Position numbers and translations under genes: made by a program. Below, in pieces: positions 42,568 through 52,089 of a stretch of DNA of 64,000 nucleotides. Every line of letters begins with the position of its first letter. Within the stretch, counting starts at the first letter, position 1. The stretch covers positions 124,001 to 188,000 of the forward strand of contig JAWPHD010000135.1 of the NCBI GenBank assembly GCA_037043455.1. The letters are read 5' to 3'. Source of the stretch: Cyrtodaria siliqua. Its lineage: Eukaryota; Mollusca; Bivalvia; Adapedonta; Hiatellidae. The notes beneath the pieces were generated by a model. It was given only the letters and a program-made list of their open reading frames with translations. It made no database searches and was not told the origin of the DNA.

Positions 42568-42615
42568 CAAAGCACGACATTTCGCCAATAATATTACCGG
42601 CGAAATGATGCTTTG
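42568..42615 (+). promoter_or_regulatory. Stem-loop presenting TAATATTAC, CRESS-origin-like
   Basis: CAAAGCA (42568-42574) pairs with TGCTTTG (42609-42615), and after a small internal loop CATTTCGCC (42578-42586) pairs perfectly with GGCGAAATG (42599-42607). The 12-base loop contains TAATATTAC (42589-42597). Known: geminiviruses and other CRESS-DNA replicons use exactly this nonamer in the loop of a GC-rich stem, where Rep nicks. There is no Rep-like frame within several kb, so it is either an origin relic, part of a non-autonomous element, or chance. Confidence 0.5.
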
Positions 42616-43519
42616 CACTGTGGCATTCTTTTTCCTTTTAAAGGTTTACCTCAGGTGCAAGATAACCACTTTAAGTCTAGAATGATTAGCCGGGGGGCAA
42701 TTCAATTAATCGTCTATGATAACAAGCAAAGCAACTTTCAAATAAAGTGCCTCAACTGCCAGAAATAATTGTATCTTGAAGTATATAGATCAATCCGATA
42801 AAACATTTTCATGGCGGAATTCTCTATGAATTATTATGGATTTTCCTATATTCGAAAGAAGAACGATTCCTGTAGGATCGCGTAAACTAAACTGTTTTGT
42901 GTTTACCCAAGAGTGCATGAAAGGTTTCAATATATGAAAACAAATTTATATAATAGTACGTTATTAAAGTGTACCTGTTAAATATTGTGCTATACTTAGG
43001 TATTCGCAATTGACGTTCATTCGAATAAACTCTGTCAATTCCCGCTACGTTCTGAATCAAGTTTTTTCGACAAAATACTACCATTTTGTTAGCCGGAAGT
43101 CAACGGGTCAGAAAATATTGTTCGTTAGCCACACGTGTCGATGTATTACTTGAGTTGCATGCTTATGTTTTATCGCGATACATATAAAAAAGAGTTAAAC
43201 CTAAAGTAAAAACTATAAATAGAACAAGCGTCTAAGTGACTTTGCAAACCATTGATGATAGGAGTAATTTTGTCTGCCCATGCCTTTTGGCATGATCTAT
43301 AAGGATGGAGGGATAATTACGCATATGTATCATAGCAATTATATAATTATACAGACAAATCTTGAAACTGTTTTAAGTAGTCTTTTCGCAACACACGTGC
43401 ATCTTTTATTCAACGGTTTATACTCTAACTTCTCTAGGGGTGAGTCTGTCTTTGCTGAGTTTCTAGTAGAAAAGCAAATATATACATATTTCAATGACTT
43501 AAGTATTTATTATCCAGTA
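42616..43519. other. Nothing recognised
   Basis: The minus-strand frame 42887-43084 and the plus-strand frame 43280-43546 have no motif; the last codons of the second run into family A. No Rep, capsid or helicase motifs are visible near the stem-loop. Confidence 0.4.
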
Positions 43520-43640
43520 TTCAGATTGCCTATTAATTCTGCATAGTTTATTTGAGGATATAGCCAGGCGGGGATGTCCTTATTTACACAGTCCTGATTT
43601 ATTGAGATTACAATAGGGTAAAAGTGAAGTTTATAAGTGA
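43520..43640 (+). mobile_element. Family A fragment, sense
   Basis: TTGCCTATTAATTCTGC, ATAGCCAGGCGGGGATGTC, TTATTTACACAGTCCTG and TACAATAGGGTAAAAGTGA match the middle of family A. Confidence 0.65.
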
Positions 43641-43799
43641 ATGCATGAGCATGCTTTGTTTACATACCGATTCTTTTGATGGTTCTTTTTGATATAACAT
43701 CTTTGACAAAATGATTTTATTTTCGTGAAACAACCGTCAAATACCAACAATATAATACTTCCAACATCAATTTTCTTTTTGTGCTTGTGTATATAGATG

Positions 43800-43985
43800 A
43801 TAGCATTGTTAAGAAGTTTAATAGTTTACGGATACAAGGGAATGTGGCATTCATAGAAAGCAATCCACCAAAATCACGCAGTAACCAAGTTTAGTGGGAA
43901 CACAGAATCAAAGTTTGCGACACCACTAACATAAAGTTGTTTGCAAGTGGGGTTCCGCGTTAGAACGGTCAGTAAATATTTAAAC
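43800..43985 (-). mobile_element. Family A fragment, antisense, diverged
   Basis: AATGTGGCATTCATAGAAAG, ACCAAAATCACGCAG, GTTTGCGACACCACTAAC and CGCGTTAGAACGGTCAGTAA. About 160 bp from an oppositely oriented family A piece. Confidence 0.5.
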
Positions 43986-44596
43986 GCTCACGTAGAATCT
44001 AAGTGTAATAGCTATTTTGAATAATTGCATGTTAATAAATATTTTTCTTGAAAATAACTTTTTGAGTTACCCACACCCACTAAACCACGGACATATTTGT
44101 TAATAGGTATGTGATTAAAACGTTGTAACATACCCTTCTGCTTATATGAACATTTTAAATACGCTTGTCATGCAGCGAATGTTCTTCTATACAAATACAG
44201 TTACTTCTTTCTATCCTAATATTTTCCTCCAAATTGCATTGTTACGCTAATTGTGTACACGTGTTATTGTTAACACGACATGAATCAACCAGTTGATCAA
44301 CACACATACACATTTATGTCTCATACTTATCAATTCAGGAAAGCAATGCATTATCAAAAGAAAGTATTTTGCATTTATCATTGCAATAAATCTATTTAAC
44401 GGCCGAAAACATCCTCCGCCAAAGTTACTTCCCTTGACAAAAAGTCCTCCATTTGTATTTTAACCGCATCAGACGTGAACTGTTGTTTCCATTGCTTGTT
44501 TTTTTTCAAGTAAAATATGTTATTTAAAACAGTTTGCATGATAACAATTATACATGTTTAAGAACTTAGAACTTATAGTTGTATTTTGGCTTGTAT
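43986..44596. other. Nothing recognised
   Basis: AT-rich unique sequence. CTTGACAAAAAGTCCTCC (44433) and CTTGACAAAAAAAAAGATC (44688) are similar flanks around the next hairpin element. Confidence 0.4.
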
Positions 44597-44682
44597 GAAA
44601 GGAATAAATGCGAGCCTCTTGACATGTAATAAATACCCGACACGAGGAGCTGGACACGAGGGGCTCGCATTTATCACTTTTC
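44597..44682. mobile_element. Short hairpin element
   Basis: GAAAGGAATAAATGCGAGCC pairs with GGCTCGCATTTATCACTTTTC with two interruptions; CACGAGG occurs twice between the arms (44641 and 44655). About 86 bp in all. Confidence 0.75.
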
Positions 44683-44764
44683 TTACCCTTGACAAAAAAA
44701 AAGATCATCGGTGATACTATCTGTGTAATTCATTCAATTTGACGCATGAAGCATTGGTATCTAC

Positions 44765-45000
44765 GTGATCAGAGGTTTGGTGCACCCTAGAACCTGGTTT
44801 AAACCCCGCGCGGCATTGTTTTGACACTGACCGTTCCAAGGCGGTAGCCCTGTTGTCAACCCCTTTTTGTGTTTGTGACTTTGTGTCAGATGCCTTTATT
44901 CCTTGTTAACATTGCCTTACATGTTTGTCGTTTAGCGTGTTTTTGGGTTTACTGTGTTCTGTGAAAGCTGCATTTCCTGTTCGACTTTTATACTTATTTC
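44765..45000 (+). mobile_element. Family A 3' end, sense
   Basis: GAGGTTTGGTGCACCCTAGA, ACCTGGTTTAAACCCCGCG, CACTGACCGTTCCAAGGCGG, TAGCCCTGTTGTCAACCCC, TTTGGGTTTACTGTG and TGCATTTCCTGTTCGACTTT. A complete terminus without coding part. Confidence 0.75.
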
Positions 45001-45196
45001 TGATGTCATTTTTATATTATATGACTTTATTTCATATTTCTAATTTAATAATAACAGCGCGCACGGTCTTTCAAAAATGGCTTCCTTACATTCCAAGAAA
45101 AAATATTTTGTCGTAAAACGGCTTTAAATAGGGCTACACAACCATCGCCAATTTTAACTGTTGTTTGGCAAAAGGGGTTTGCAAAATCAACGCCTT

Positions 45197-45280
45197 TATA
45201 GAGGATCTTACATGAGTGACTGTCGGTGTATTATTGATTTTAATAAACGAGTTAGATAAAATGATACTAGACTCTGCAAT
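45197..45280. mobile_element. Family F MITE, left half
   Basis: TATAGAGGATCTTACATGAG, TGACTGTCGGTGTATTATTG, ATTTTAATAAACGAGTTAGA and TAAAATGATACTAGACTCTG match the left half of 56734-56875. The mirrored half is missing. Confidence 0.7.
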
Positions 45281-45536
45281 GTCTTTTCTCGAATACTAGG
45301 GTCAGCCTTACCTTCTAGCAAAGGTTGCACTTTGCATAGTACTGGTAGGTAGAAGGGCAACATAAATTGTTATGGTGAAGGTAGTATCTACATAACAGTC
45401 GCGAAGTATTTTAACTGAGGCGATTTGTAAACATCGAATAAAATAAGACGATAATGTCCCTTGTTAGCCGCGTCGAATACCCGTTTTATATTTTATTGTT
45501 TCGTAGCATGTGTAATATAAACTGGAAATAGTTTGA

Positions 45537-45598
45537 AGGCTGATCTGGGTTTACAATGGACGCAAAGGCTATTATAGTCGTGCTTAGCGGGTTAAGGG
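45537..45598. mobile_element. piggyBac-type MITE, right end
   Basis: GATCTGGGTTTACAATGGAC, GCAAAGGCTATTATAGTCGT and GCTTAGCGGGTTAAGGG followed by TTAA (45599-45602) match the right end of 2661-2872 nearly base for base. The left end is absent. Confidence 0.75.
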
Positions 45599-45849
45599 TT
45601 AATCAAATAACATGTTTCAGCCGATCTTCGGCAATATTTTTATCAAATAGCCGTCAGATTTAGCATTAAAAAAGTCTTGCAGGCTAAGAAAATAGTTCGC
45701 CTTCATTTCGAAGCTCTCAGCAACCACATGAAAAAGTTTGTGTTGAAATATCAAGGTATGCAATATAGTAGATTATTAAACACATGCTCCAATGAAAATT
45801 CAATGCGACAATATGAAAGTATACCATAAATGATTTATATATTGTTTTG

Positions 45850-45937
45850 ATTTATATCTCGCTCTGACATGCAATATGTTACTTCAATTAAAACTTTATA
45901 TCTCGCTCTGACATGCAATATGTTACTTCAATTAAAA
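45850..45937. repeat. 44-bp tandem duplication
   Basis: TTTATATCTCGCTCTGACAT, GCAATATGTTACTTCAATTA, AAAC occurs twice in direct succession with no differences. A recent slippage or double-strand-break repair duplication. Confidence 0.92.
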
Positions 45938-46248
45938 CGGTGTTTTCTTCTTTGAAAGTTATGCAGTACAATACGCTGTTTCTGGTAGCAGCATATTTTA
46001 TGATGCACAATTAAAAAATCAGACACAAACTGTTGTTTCGTTTGTTTTTCAAAATATGCCACATTACACAATTTTAGCAACTGTAACTAAGATTAAATAA
46101 TATTATATTTGGAAATCCTAAATGTAATTATGTAACATACTTATCCCAGTATAGTTTTGACTTAAAACCTGCTTTGATTTATTTTTGGTGCAATATTTAG
46201 TAGTATACGCAAACTTAATTTTGCTTTAGACAACCAATACATAGAGGA

Positions 46249-46393
46249 TCTTAAACGAGTTCCCATTTCATATAAGATTTATGAAACGACTTATGAATTA
46301 TTTTAATTTTAACGAGCCTTTTGACGAGTTAAAATTAAAAATAATTCATAACGAGTTTCATAAATCTTATATTGAATGGGAACGAGTTTAAGA
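46249..46393. mobile_element. Family F hairpin MITE, 69-bp arms
   Basis: ATCTTAAACGAGTTCCCATT, TCATATAAGATTTATGAAAC, GACTTATGAATTATTTTAAT, TTTAACGAG at the left is mirrored at the right with about five differences across 69 bp; the loop is about 6 bp. Preceded by ATAGAGG and followed by ACTTTTTAT, as in the 56.7-kb copy. Confidence 0.88.
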
Positions 46394-46479
46394 TACTTTT
46401 TATCAAATAACATTGCAATCAAATTAGTAAAAAATAATTCAGATGTACATAGAACCGTCACGATGTTAGACACACTTTA

Positions 46480-46600
46480 GCGCCAAAACGTCATAAAATA
46501 TGTGACGTCGTAACGTCGCGTCTCACACACAACGTTGCGTATAAAAGAGTTCGTCTTTTACCTCTTTAAAAAATAGCAGTTTAGGCCAACTTTTTAACAA
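46480..46600 (+). promoter_or_regulatory. Possible TATA promoter with CG-rich repeats
   Basis: GTGACGTCGTAACGTCGCGT is followed by CACAACGTTGCG and TATAAAAGAG at about 46541-46550. CpG is locally dense, unlike the surroundings. No downstream coding frame supports a host gene, so it may be the internal promoter of a decayed element. Weak call. Confidence 0.25.
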
Positions 46601-48026
46601 ACCAACAACAATGTGTTGTATAACGTGCATTATTTGTATAAGCTGTCACAAATAATATACTTAGATCTGGGTGAATTTATAATAAATAAAATAGTTTCAG
46701 TTAATAAACTTGCGTAGTTTACCAAGTTTAACTCAACCAATCAAAATCGTTCCAGGTTGTATTACACGCGTCATACAATATAATATTAAATGAGTGTTCG
46801 ACACTGCTAACAAGGGACGTCATGTGATAAACATAGTTATTAATCATGCGGTTGTTTAAAATAAGTAACGGAACGCAGTGAGTTTAAAAAAACACAAGAT
46901 GTCCGTGCATACCTTTTTAAATAAATAACATAAATGACTAGCACTTTACATAATTAAAATATTTAAGTCTTATTATTAAAGCACGCTGGTTATTTGTAAT
47001 GTTCCAAATGTATCCATTTAAATCAATATTTTAGAAACCTTTCCAATCAACGTGTACTAAAACGTAATCAAATTCAACTTACCTGATGCAGATGGATACT
47101 GTTTGTTACTACTATTTAAGCCACGTATTACCGAATATAAAAAAGCAAAATATAATGTTAGTCGCGCTAAATAAAATAACCACTTGACTTTGTCGATATA
47201 GCCGTAGGAAATTGCGACTGTCTTTTAGAGCGGACTTTGATGAAATGCCATCAACAAATGCAGAGTTCCGCAGATGAAAGTTCTCAGTGTGCGCGTTTTA
47301 AGCAAGACGAGGAGAAAAGAGCCAATAGAACCACGTGTGCGTGGGAATCGTGTAATTGATCAGGGAAAACAGTAACACTTCCCAGCAACGTCATTAAGGA
47401 CTAAATAAGTGGCAGTGTACGTGATCAATCTGTCATAAAACTCTACGTTTAAAACGTTATTAGAAAGTTTTGGATATGAAATTTTTAAGGAGTTTACGTG
47501 CAAACCCGTTGGTCCGCAACGAAGTTATTAGGTTTATATGTGCTTAAGCAGTATACTTAAATCAACCGCATAGTGCCAGGCGTATAATTGTTTATAGCAT
47601 GCTAGTGCATACACATTCGTGATCAATGCCGTCGATAACACACCAAGAAGCAATTAATTTAAATCTATTTCAGAATGAAAAAATGTCTTGGTATTTCGTT
47701 GCAAATAAAACAGTTTTGTGTTGTCGTTAAATACAATCTATATATATCTAACCAGCTACAAATGCATTTTAATATTGTTAGGAAATAATGAATTGTCACG
47801 AGACCATTTGTTAATGGGTTAAATAAGGATCATGAAATCCATTACATAAGACATAGATGTCAATTAACTGCAACGATATGCTTAACCAGAATCTTACATT
47901 TTCGTTAGCTTAAACGTACGCGTAAACCCTATATATATCAAAATAAATGTTTCAGCATGAGAACACATTTAAGAAAGTTATTTGAGCTTTCCACATTTTC
48001 AGTGGAAAGGAAAGACTTCTTGTGTT
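46601..48026. other. Nothing recognised
   Basis: Unique AT-rich sequence. GAGCCAATAGAACCACGTGT at 47319 combines a CCAAT box and an E-box, but no transcript unit can be shown. The last stretch before the TTC tract has no gene. Confidence 0.35.
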
Positions 48027-48122
48027 CATTCGTTCGTTCGTTCGTTTCTTCTTCTTCTTCTTCTTCTTCTTCTTCTTCTTCTTCTTCTTCTTCTTCTTCT
48101 TCTTCTTCTTCTTTTTTTTCTT
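48027..48122. repeat. (CGTT)n then (TTC)n microsatellite
   Basis: Four to five CGTT units pass into about 22 TTC units and a T-rich end. Poly-Ser, poly-Leu, poly-Phe and poly-Lys frames on both strands are artefacts of the triplet tract. Polypurine/polypyrimidine tracts of this kind can form triplex DNA. Confidence 0.95.
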
Positions 48123-48480
48123 CTTCCCTTCACTTTTCAAAGACATATTGGTGAACATCTTAATTTCGAAGACCAGGCCTCGAATTCATCAACCATTCTT
48201 CAGATCATTCTTGGACTTGAGCTCAAGATCTCAGATTTCGTTAAGAAATATTATCATGACCTTCAAAGATAAACAAACATATGAAGTTGCTATTTATAAG
48301 TAGTAGTCATATTTATACATTGCTGAATGTTATGAACGCTACCGTTTAAACTTTTAGAACTGAATGGTTGGTGATTTCAAGGCCTGTTCTGTGACGACCT
48401 ATCATATTGCAGCGCACTTCATGTTTACTGGTTTACCCATAAACAGTTCGCTACTATACTTTGATTGTGATTTGTATGTG

Positions 48481-48600
48481 AGGAAGCTATCCAGATGGCT
48501 TGCGTGCACGAACATTGGCCGGAGGGGCACCTGGGTTCTCCTCTACCAATGGAAGCTGGAAAGTAGTTGTTGGTGCGACTATAAAATCCAATTCAATCAA
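48481..48600 (+). mobile_element. SINE-like 3' domain, copy 2
   Basis: CGTGCACGAACATTGGCCGG, AGGGGCACCTGGGTTCTCCT, CTACCAATGGAAGCTGGAAA, GTTGGTGCGACTATAAAATC, CAATTCAATCAA. Same order as 19821-19960; AGGGGCACCT pairs poorly here with its upstream partner. The overlapping 90-codon frame is not a gene. Confidence 0.7.
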
Positions 48601-48749
48601 TCAGAATCTTCTTTGATTGTACTGTGGACCCTATAATGACGTTTACATAATGCCGAGATGAAAAATATATTAATTATTGTTTCAATCTTGTTAAAGGTTC
48701 ATTTTATTCTACCAAGTCACTGATTACTTACTTTGTGGCCCTCATTAGC

Positions 48750-48945
48750 AGAATTAATAAAACCGAGTCTGTTACTTTTCTCTCTTGTTTGTGTTTGTTG
48801 CTTCCAACGGATCCCCTTTTCAGTATCTGTAGGCTTTATCTTTTTTATTGCTGTATATATAATTATCTTTGATATATGGCTTATGACCGAATGCGGTCTA
48901 GTTTGTTAGAGGACTCAGCCTGGCGGGATGTACTTATTTCTTTTT
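48750..48945 (+). mobile_element. Family B terminus and family A scrap
   Basis: AATAAAACCGAGTCTGTTAC, TTTTCTCTCTTGTTTGTGTT, GTTGCTTCCAACGGATCCCC, TTTTCAGTATCTG, then at 48900 TTTGTTAGAGGACTCAGCCT and GGCGGGATGTACTTATTTC, which is a family A middle fragment. Confidence 0.65.
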
Positions 48946-49018
48946 ATTAAACTATAGCGTTATTATCCCTGATACGTCGTTGTTGTACCACTTGATATGA
49001 CACATGGTGAGCAGTCCA

Positions 49019-49071
49019 TATCTTCCCGCACAGGTTATCATATCGCGGGTGATAACCTGTGCGGGATGATA
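49019..49071. repeat. Perfect 21-bp-arm hairpin
   Basis: ATCTTCCCGCACAGGTTATC and A pair with TGATAACCTGTGCGGGATGA and T with one mismatch, across ATCGCGGG. Followed 14 bp later by TGACGTCA (49085-49092). Looks like a small hairpin element. Confidence 0.85.
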
Positions 49072-49733
49072 TCCCGAAAGTAAGTGACGTCAATAACCTT
49101 TAATTTACTGACTTCATTAACGTGCAGGCCGTTTTTGACGTCCGTTTAAATTTCATTCCCGTTGAAGTGGATGCAGGGGAAAAGACGTTTGAATCTCTGA
49201 CCACAAAATATATGTCAACATGACGCTCGATTAAGATATGTTTTTGCTTGATTACTTTCTTAATATTTATCAAATTGAGTTCAGCTGAAGTGCACATCCT
49301 TCTACATAATTAGCTCTTCCCTCTGTCTCAACCGATATTTCGATTCGTCTAGTACTTTCTGAGATTAGTCTTTCCAAATGTTCACGGTCATGTAAGATTT
49401 CATTTCCAGCAGGGAGTGCTAATCTAAGAAAGGTTATATGAATCGACATACCAGTTTGCGGTGGAGGAAAATGCCCACTTGTTAGGGTTATGCGCGCTTA
49501 CTAAAACAAATGTTAAATATAAATTATTAAGCAAAAACATACCTGAATCGAGCCCTTTGTTAATAATAACGTTTTCAAAATCGATAAAGAAACTTATAAA
49601 ATATAATAATAAAAAAGATTTTGTCTTTTGTCTTTTTTCAAAACTGTTCACTTTCCATTATCACACCTGATAGATCTACAAATATTTCAAAATAATACTC
49701 TTTGTGTGTGTAGTTTAATGATAAATAAATTAC

Positions 49734-49810
49734 AACTCTCCTTTTTCCACATCACACCTGTTATCATCCCTCGAACAATGATTCTCGGGATGATATTAGG
49801 AAGGAGAGTG
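49734..49810. repeat. Imperfect hairpin element
   Basis: ACTCTCCTT at the left faces AAGGAGAGT at the right; inward (T)TATCATCCCTCGA faces TCTCGGGATGATA. About 77 bp with a partly unpaired middle. A related scrap (TTTCCATTATCACACCTG) lies at 49650. Confidence 0.65.
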
Positions 49811-49849
49811 ATCATTTTTTGATACGTAATGTACTGTTTAATTGGGATA

Positions 49850-50035
49850 CTACTAGCCTATAGAACATGATTTAAACCTCTAGTGGCATGTATGACACTG
49901 GCCGTTTTACATTTATGTTTGTGGGGTCGCACAGTTTGTTTATATCTGTCCTTGTTATTGATATTTGTTTTAAATGCGTGTTTTGGGTGACTAATTTCTG
50001 TGACATTTCCTTTTAAACTTTTGTACAGTATCTAG
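49850..50035 (+). mobile_element. Family A 3' end, diverged, sense
   Basis: CCTATAGAACATGATTTAAA, CCTCTAGTGGC, TGACACTGGCCGTTTTAC, TTTGTGGGGTCG, TGTTTTGGGTGACTAATTTC and CATTTCCTTTTAAACTTTTG. Among the oldest copies in the window. Confidence 0.6.
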
Positions 50036-50680
50036 TTTTATAAACTCGCGTTAAATATACTAATTTGTATTTTCCTGTGAGCATACTAACGATATACGAT
50101 GCAATACATATTACGATATTTACCAAGTTTCCCCCATTATACGAGCAAACCATATCGGTTTCCGATGGTAAATATAAACCCTTTTTAATCCTCAATACTA
50201 GTACATGAAAATAAAACTTGTGGTTGAATCACGTCAATGCTTCAAAATTTATAACCAGCTTGACGACGCTTGCTTTGAGAAAACAAGAACACCCACAAAA
50301 AATAAAATTTCTCATAATATACATGGGTTGATTGTCATATTATTGACGATATACTGATATGTTGGGTATGTTTATCCTTGTAAATGAAGACAATCTGTAT
50401 CAATATTAATAGTTCGTACTTCTTAAATATGATGAAGCTAAAACTACTATCGGATACAACTATTACCTAATACACAATGATCACTATTACCTAATACTTC
50501 ATGATAGGGATATGAATTTGTCTAAGAACGTATGGCGTTGATATCATGACATCACGTTGCCTTTGCTACAATTAATGAAACGAGTTTTTCGATTGCAGTT
50601 TCATCACATAAATTACACAAGTTTGAAGTGTCAATTATTTTCAATGCGATATCTTGTTAACATTATTTAAAAATTAAAAA
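50036..50680. other. Nothing recognised
   Basis: AT-rich unique sequence; CACTATTACCTAATAC and ACTATTACCTAATACAC are a small direct repeat near 50459 and 50480. No gene. Confidence 0.4.
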
Positions 50681-51634
50681 AATGATCAACCTCCGATTAT
50701 CCTGTATAATAGGAACAATAAAACTCAATAAATGAACAAACTCCGATTATCCTGTATTATAGGAACAATAAAACTCAATAAATGATCAAACTCCGATTAT
50801 CCTGTATTATAGGAACAATAAAACTCAATAAATGATCAAACTCCGATTATCCTGTATAATAGGAACAATAAAACTCAATAAATTAACAAACTCCGATTAT
50901 CCTGTATAATAGGAACAATAAAACTCAATAAATGATCAAACTCCGATTATCCTGTATAATAGGAACAATAAAACTCAATAAATGATCAAACTCCGATTAT
51001 CCTGTATTATTAAGGAACAATAAAACTCAATAAATGATCAAACTCCGATTATCCTGTATAATAGGAACAATAAAACTCAATAAATGATCAAACTCCGATT
51101 ATCCTGTATTATAGGAACAATAAAACTCAATAAATGATCAAACTCCGATTATCCTGTATAATAGGAACAATAAAACTCAATAAATTAACAAACTCCGATT
51201 ATCCTGTATAATAGGAACAATAAAACTCAATAAATGATCAAACTCCGATTATCCTGTATAATAGGAACAATAAAACTCAATAAATGATCAAACTCCGATT
51301 ATCCTGTATTATAGGAACAATAAAACTCAATAAATGATCAAACTCCGATTATCCTGTATAATAGGAACAATTAAACTCAATAAATGATCAAACTCCGATT
51401 ATCCTGTATTATAGGAACAATAAAACTCAATAAATGATCAAACTCCGATTATCCTGTATAATAGGAACAATAAAACTCAATAAATGAACAAACTCCTATT
51501 TTCCTGTATAATAGGAACAATAAAACTCAATAAATGATCAAACTCCGATTATCCTGTATTATAGGAACAATAAAACTCAATAAATGATCAAACTCCGATT
51601 ATCCTGTATAATAGGAACAATACAACTCAATAAA
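50681..51634. repeat. 19-copy tandem array of a 50-bp unit
   Basis: The unit is CTCCGATTATCCTGTAT(A/T), AT, AGGAACAATA, AAACTCAATA, AATGATCAAA. The period is exactly 50 except one copy at 51001 with a 2-bp insertion. Variants fall in an ordered pattern: the six units from 50801 (T, A with TTAACAAA spacer, A, A, T, A) recur from 51103, so a 300-bp block was duplicated inside the array. The variant at 51503 (CTCCTATTTTCC) is unique. No unique spacers, hence not CRISPR-like. A satellite-type minisatellite. Confidence 0.97.
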
Positions 51635-52089
51635 ACACTCTCACCGTGACGTAAAACCGGAAACAATTAAAACATTTCTTTGAAACAAAATGTTATTTCA
51701 TTTTGAAGGCAGACACAACGATCTTGAGGTCTTTTATAAAATTATTTTCATGAGTCAAAATGAAATTATCTGCTTAAGTGCATTTAGTTATGGTTTTCTT
51801 ACCGTCATTCAATAAGCTAAAGATAGATAGGAACTTTTTAAAACTGTCGAAGATGCTACGCTAGTTTTTAGAACAAAAAACAACAACTTTAATTGATACT
51901 AATATTTATTTCTTAGAGTAAAATTCCCACATCTATTATTATAGCCAACTGGCTATACACTTTATACGCTACGTTTTAAATGAGAATAAAATGAGCATTG
52001 TTTTAACACTATCGTATACGGCAAATCAAGATTGAGATTTTAACCTAGAGAAAAATCCGTCATTTGGCTATTTTGATTATTTTATTGCT
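51635..52089. other. Nothing recognised
   Basis: AT-rich unique sequence between the array and the next fold-back. Confidence 0.4.

Noticed and set aside
46480..46600. Host gene promoter with TATA box
   Set aside because: Kept only as a weak regulatory call: no exon, start codon context or coding frame follows within the next kilobase.
47952..48303. Poly-Ser, poly-Leu, poly-Phe and poly-Lys frames on both strands
   Set aside because: All are readings of one (TTC)n microsatellite in different frames.
50681..51634. CRISPR-like array
   Set aside because: The 50-bp units are contiguous copies without unique spacers and the genome is eukaryotic; it is a tandem satellite.
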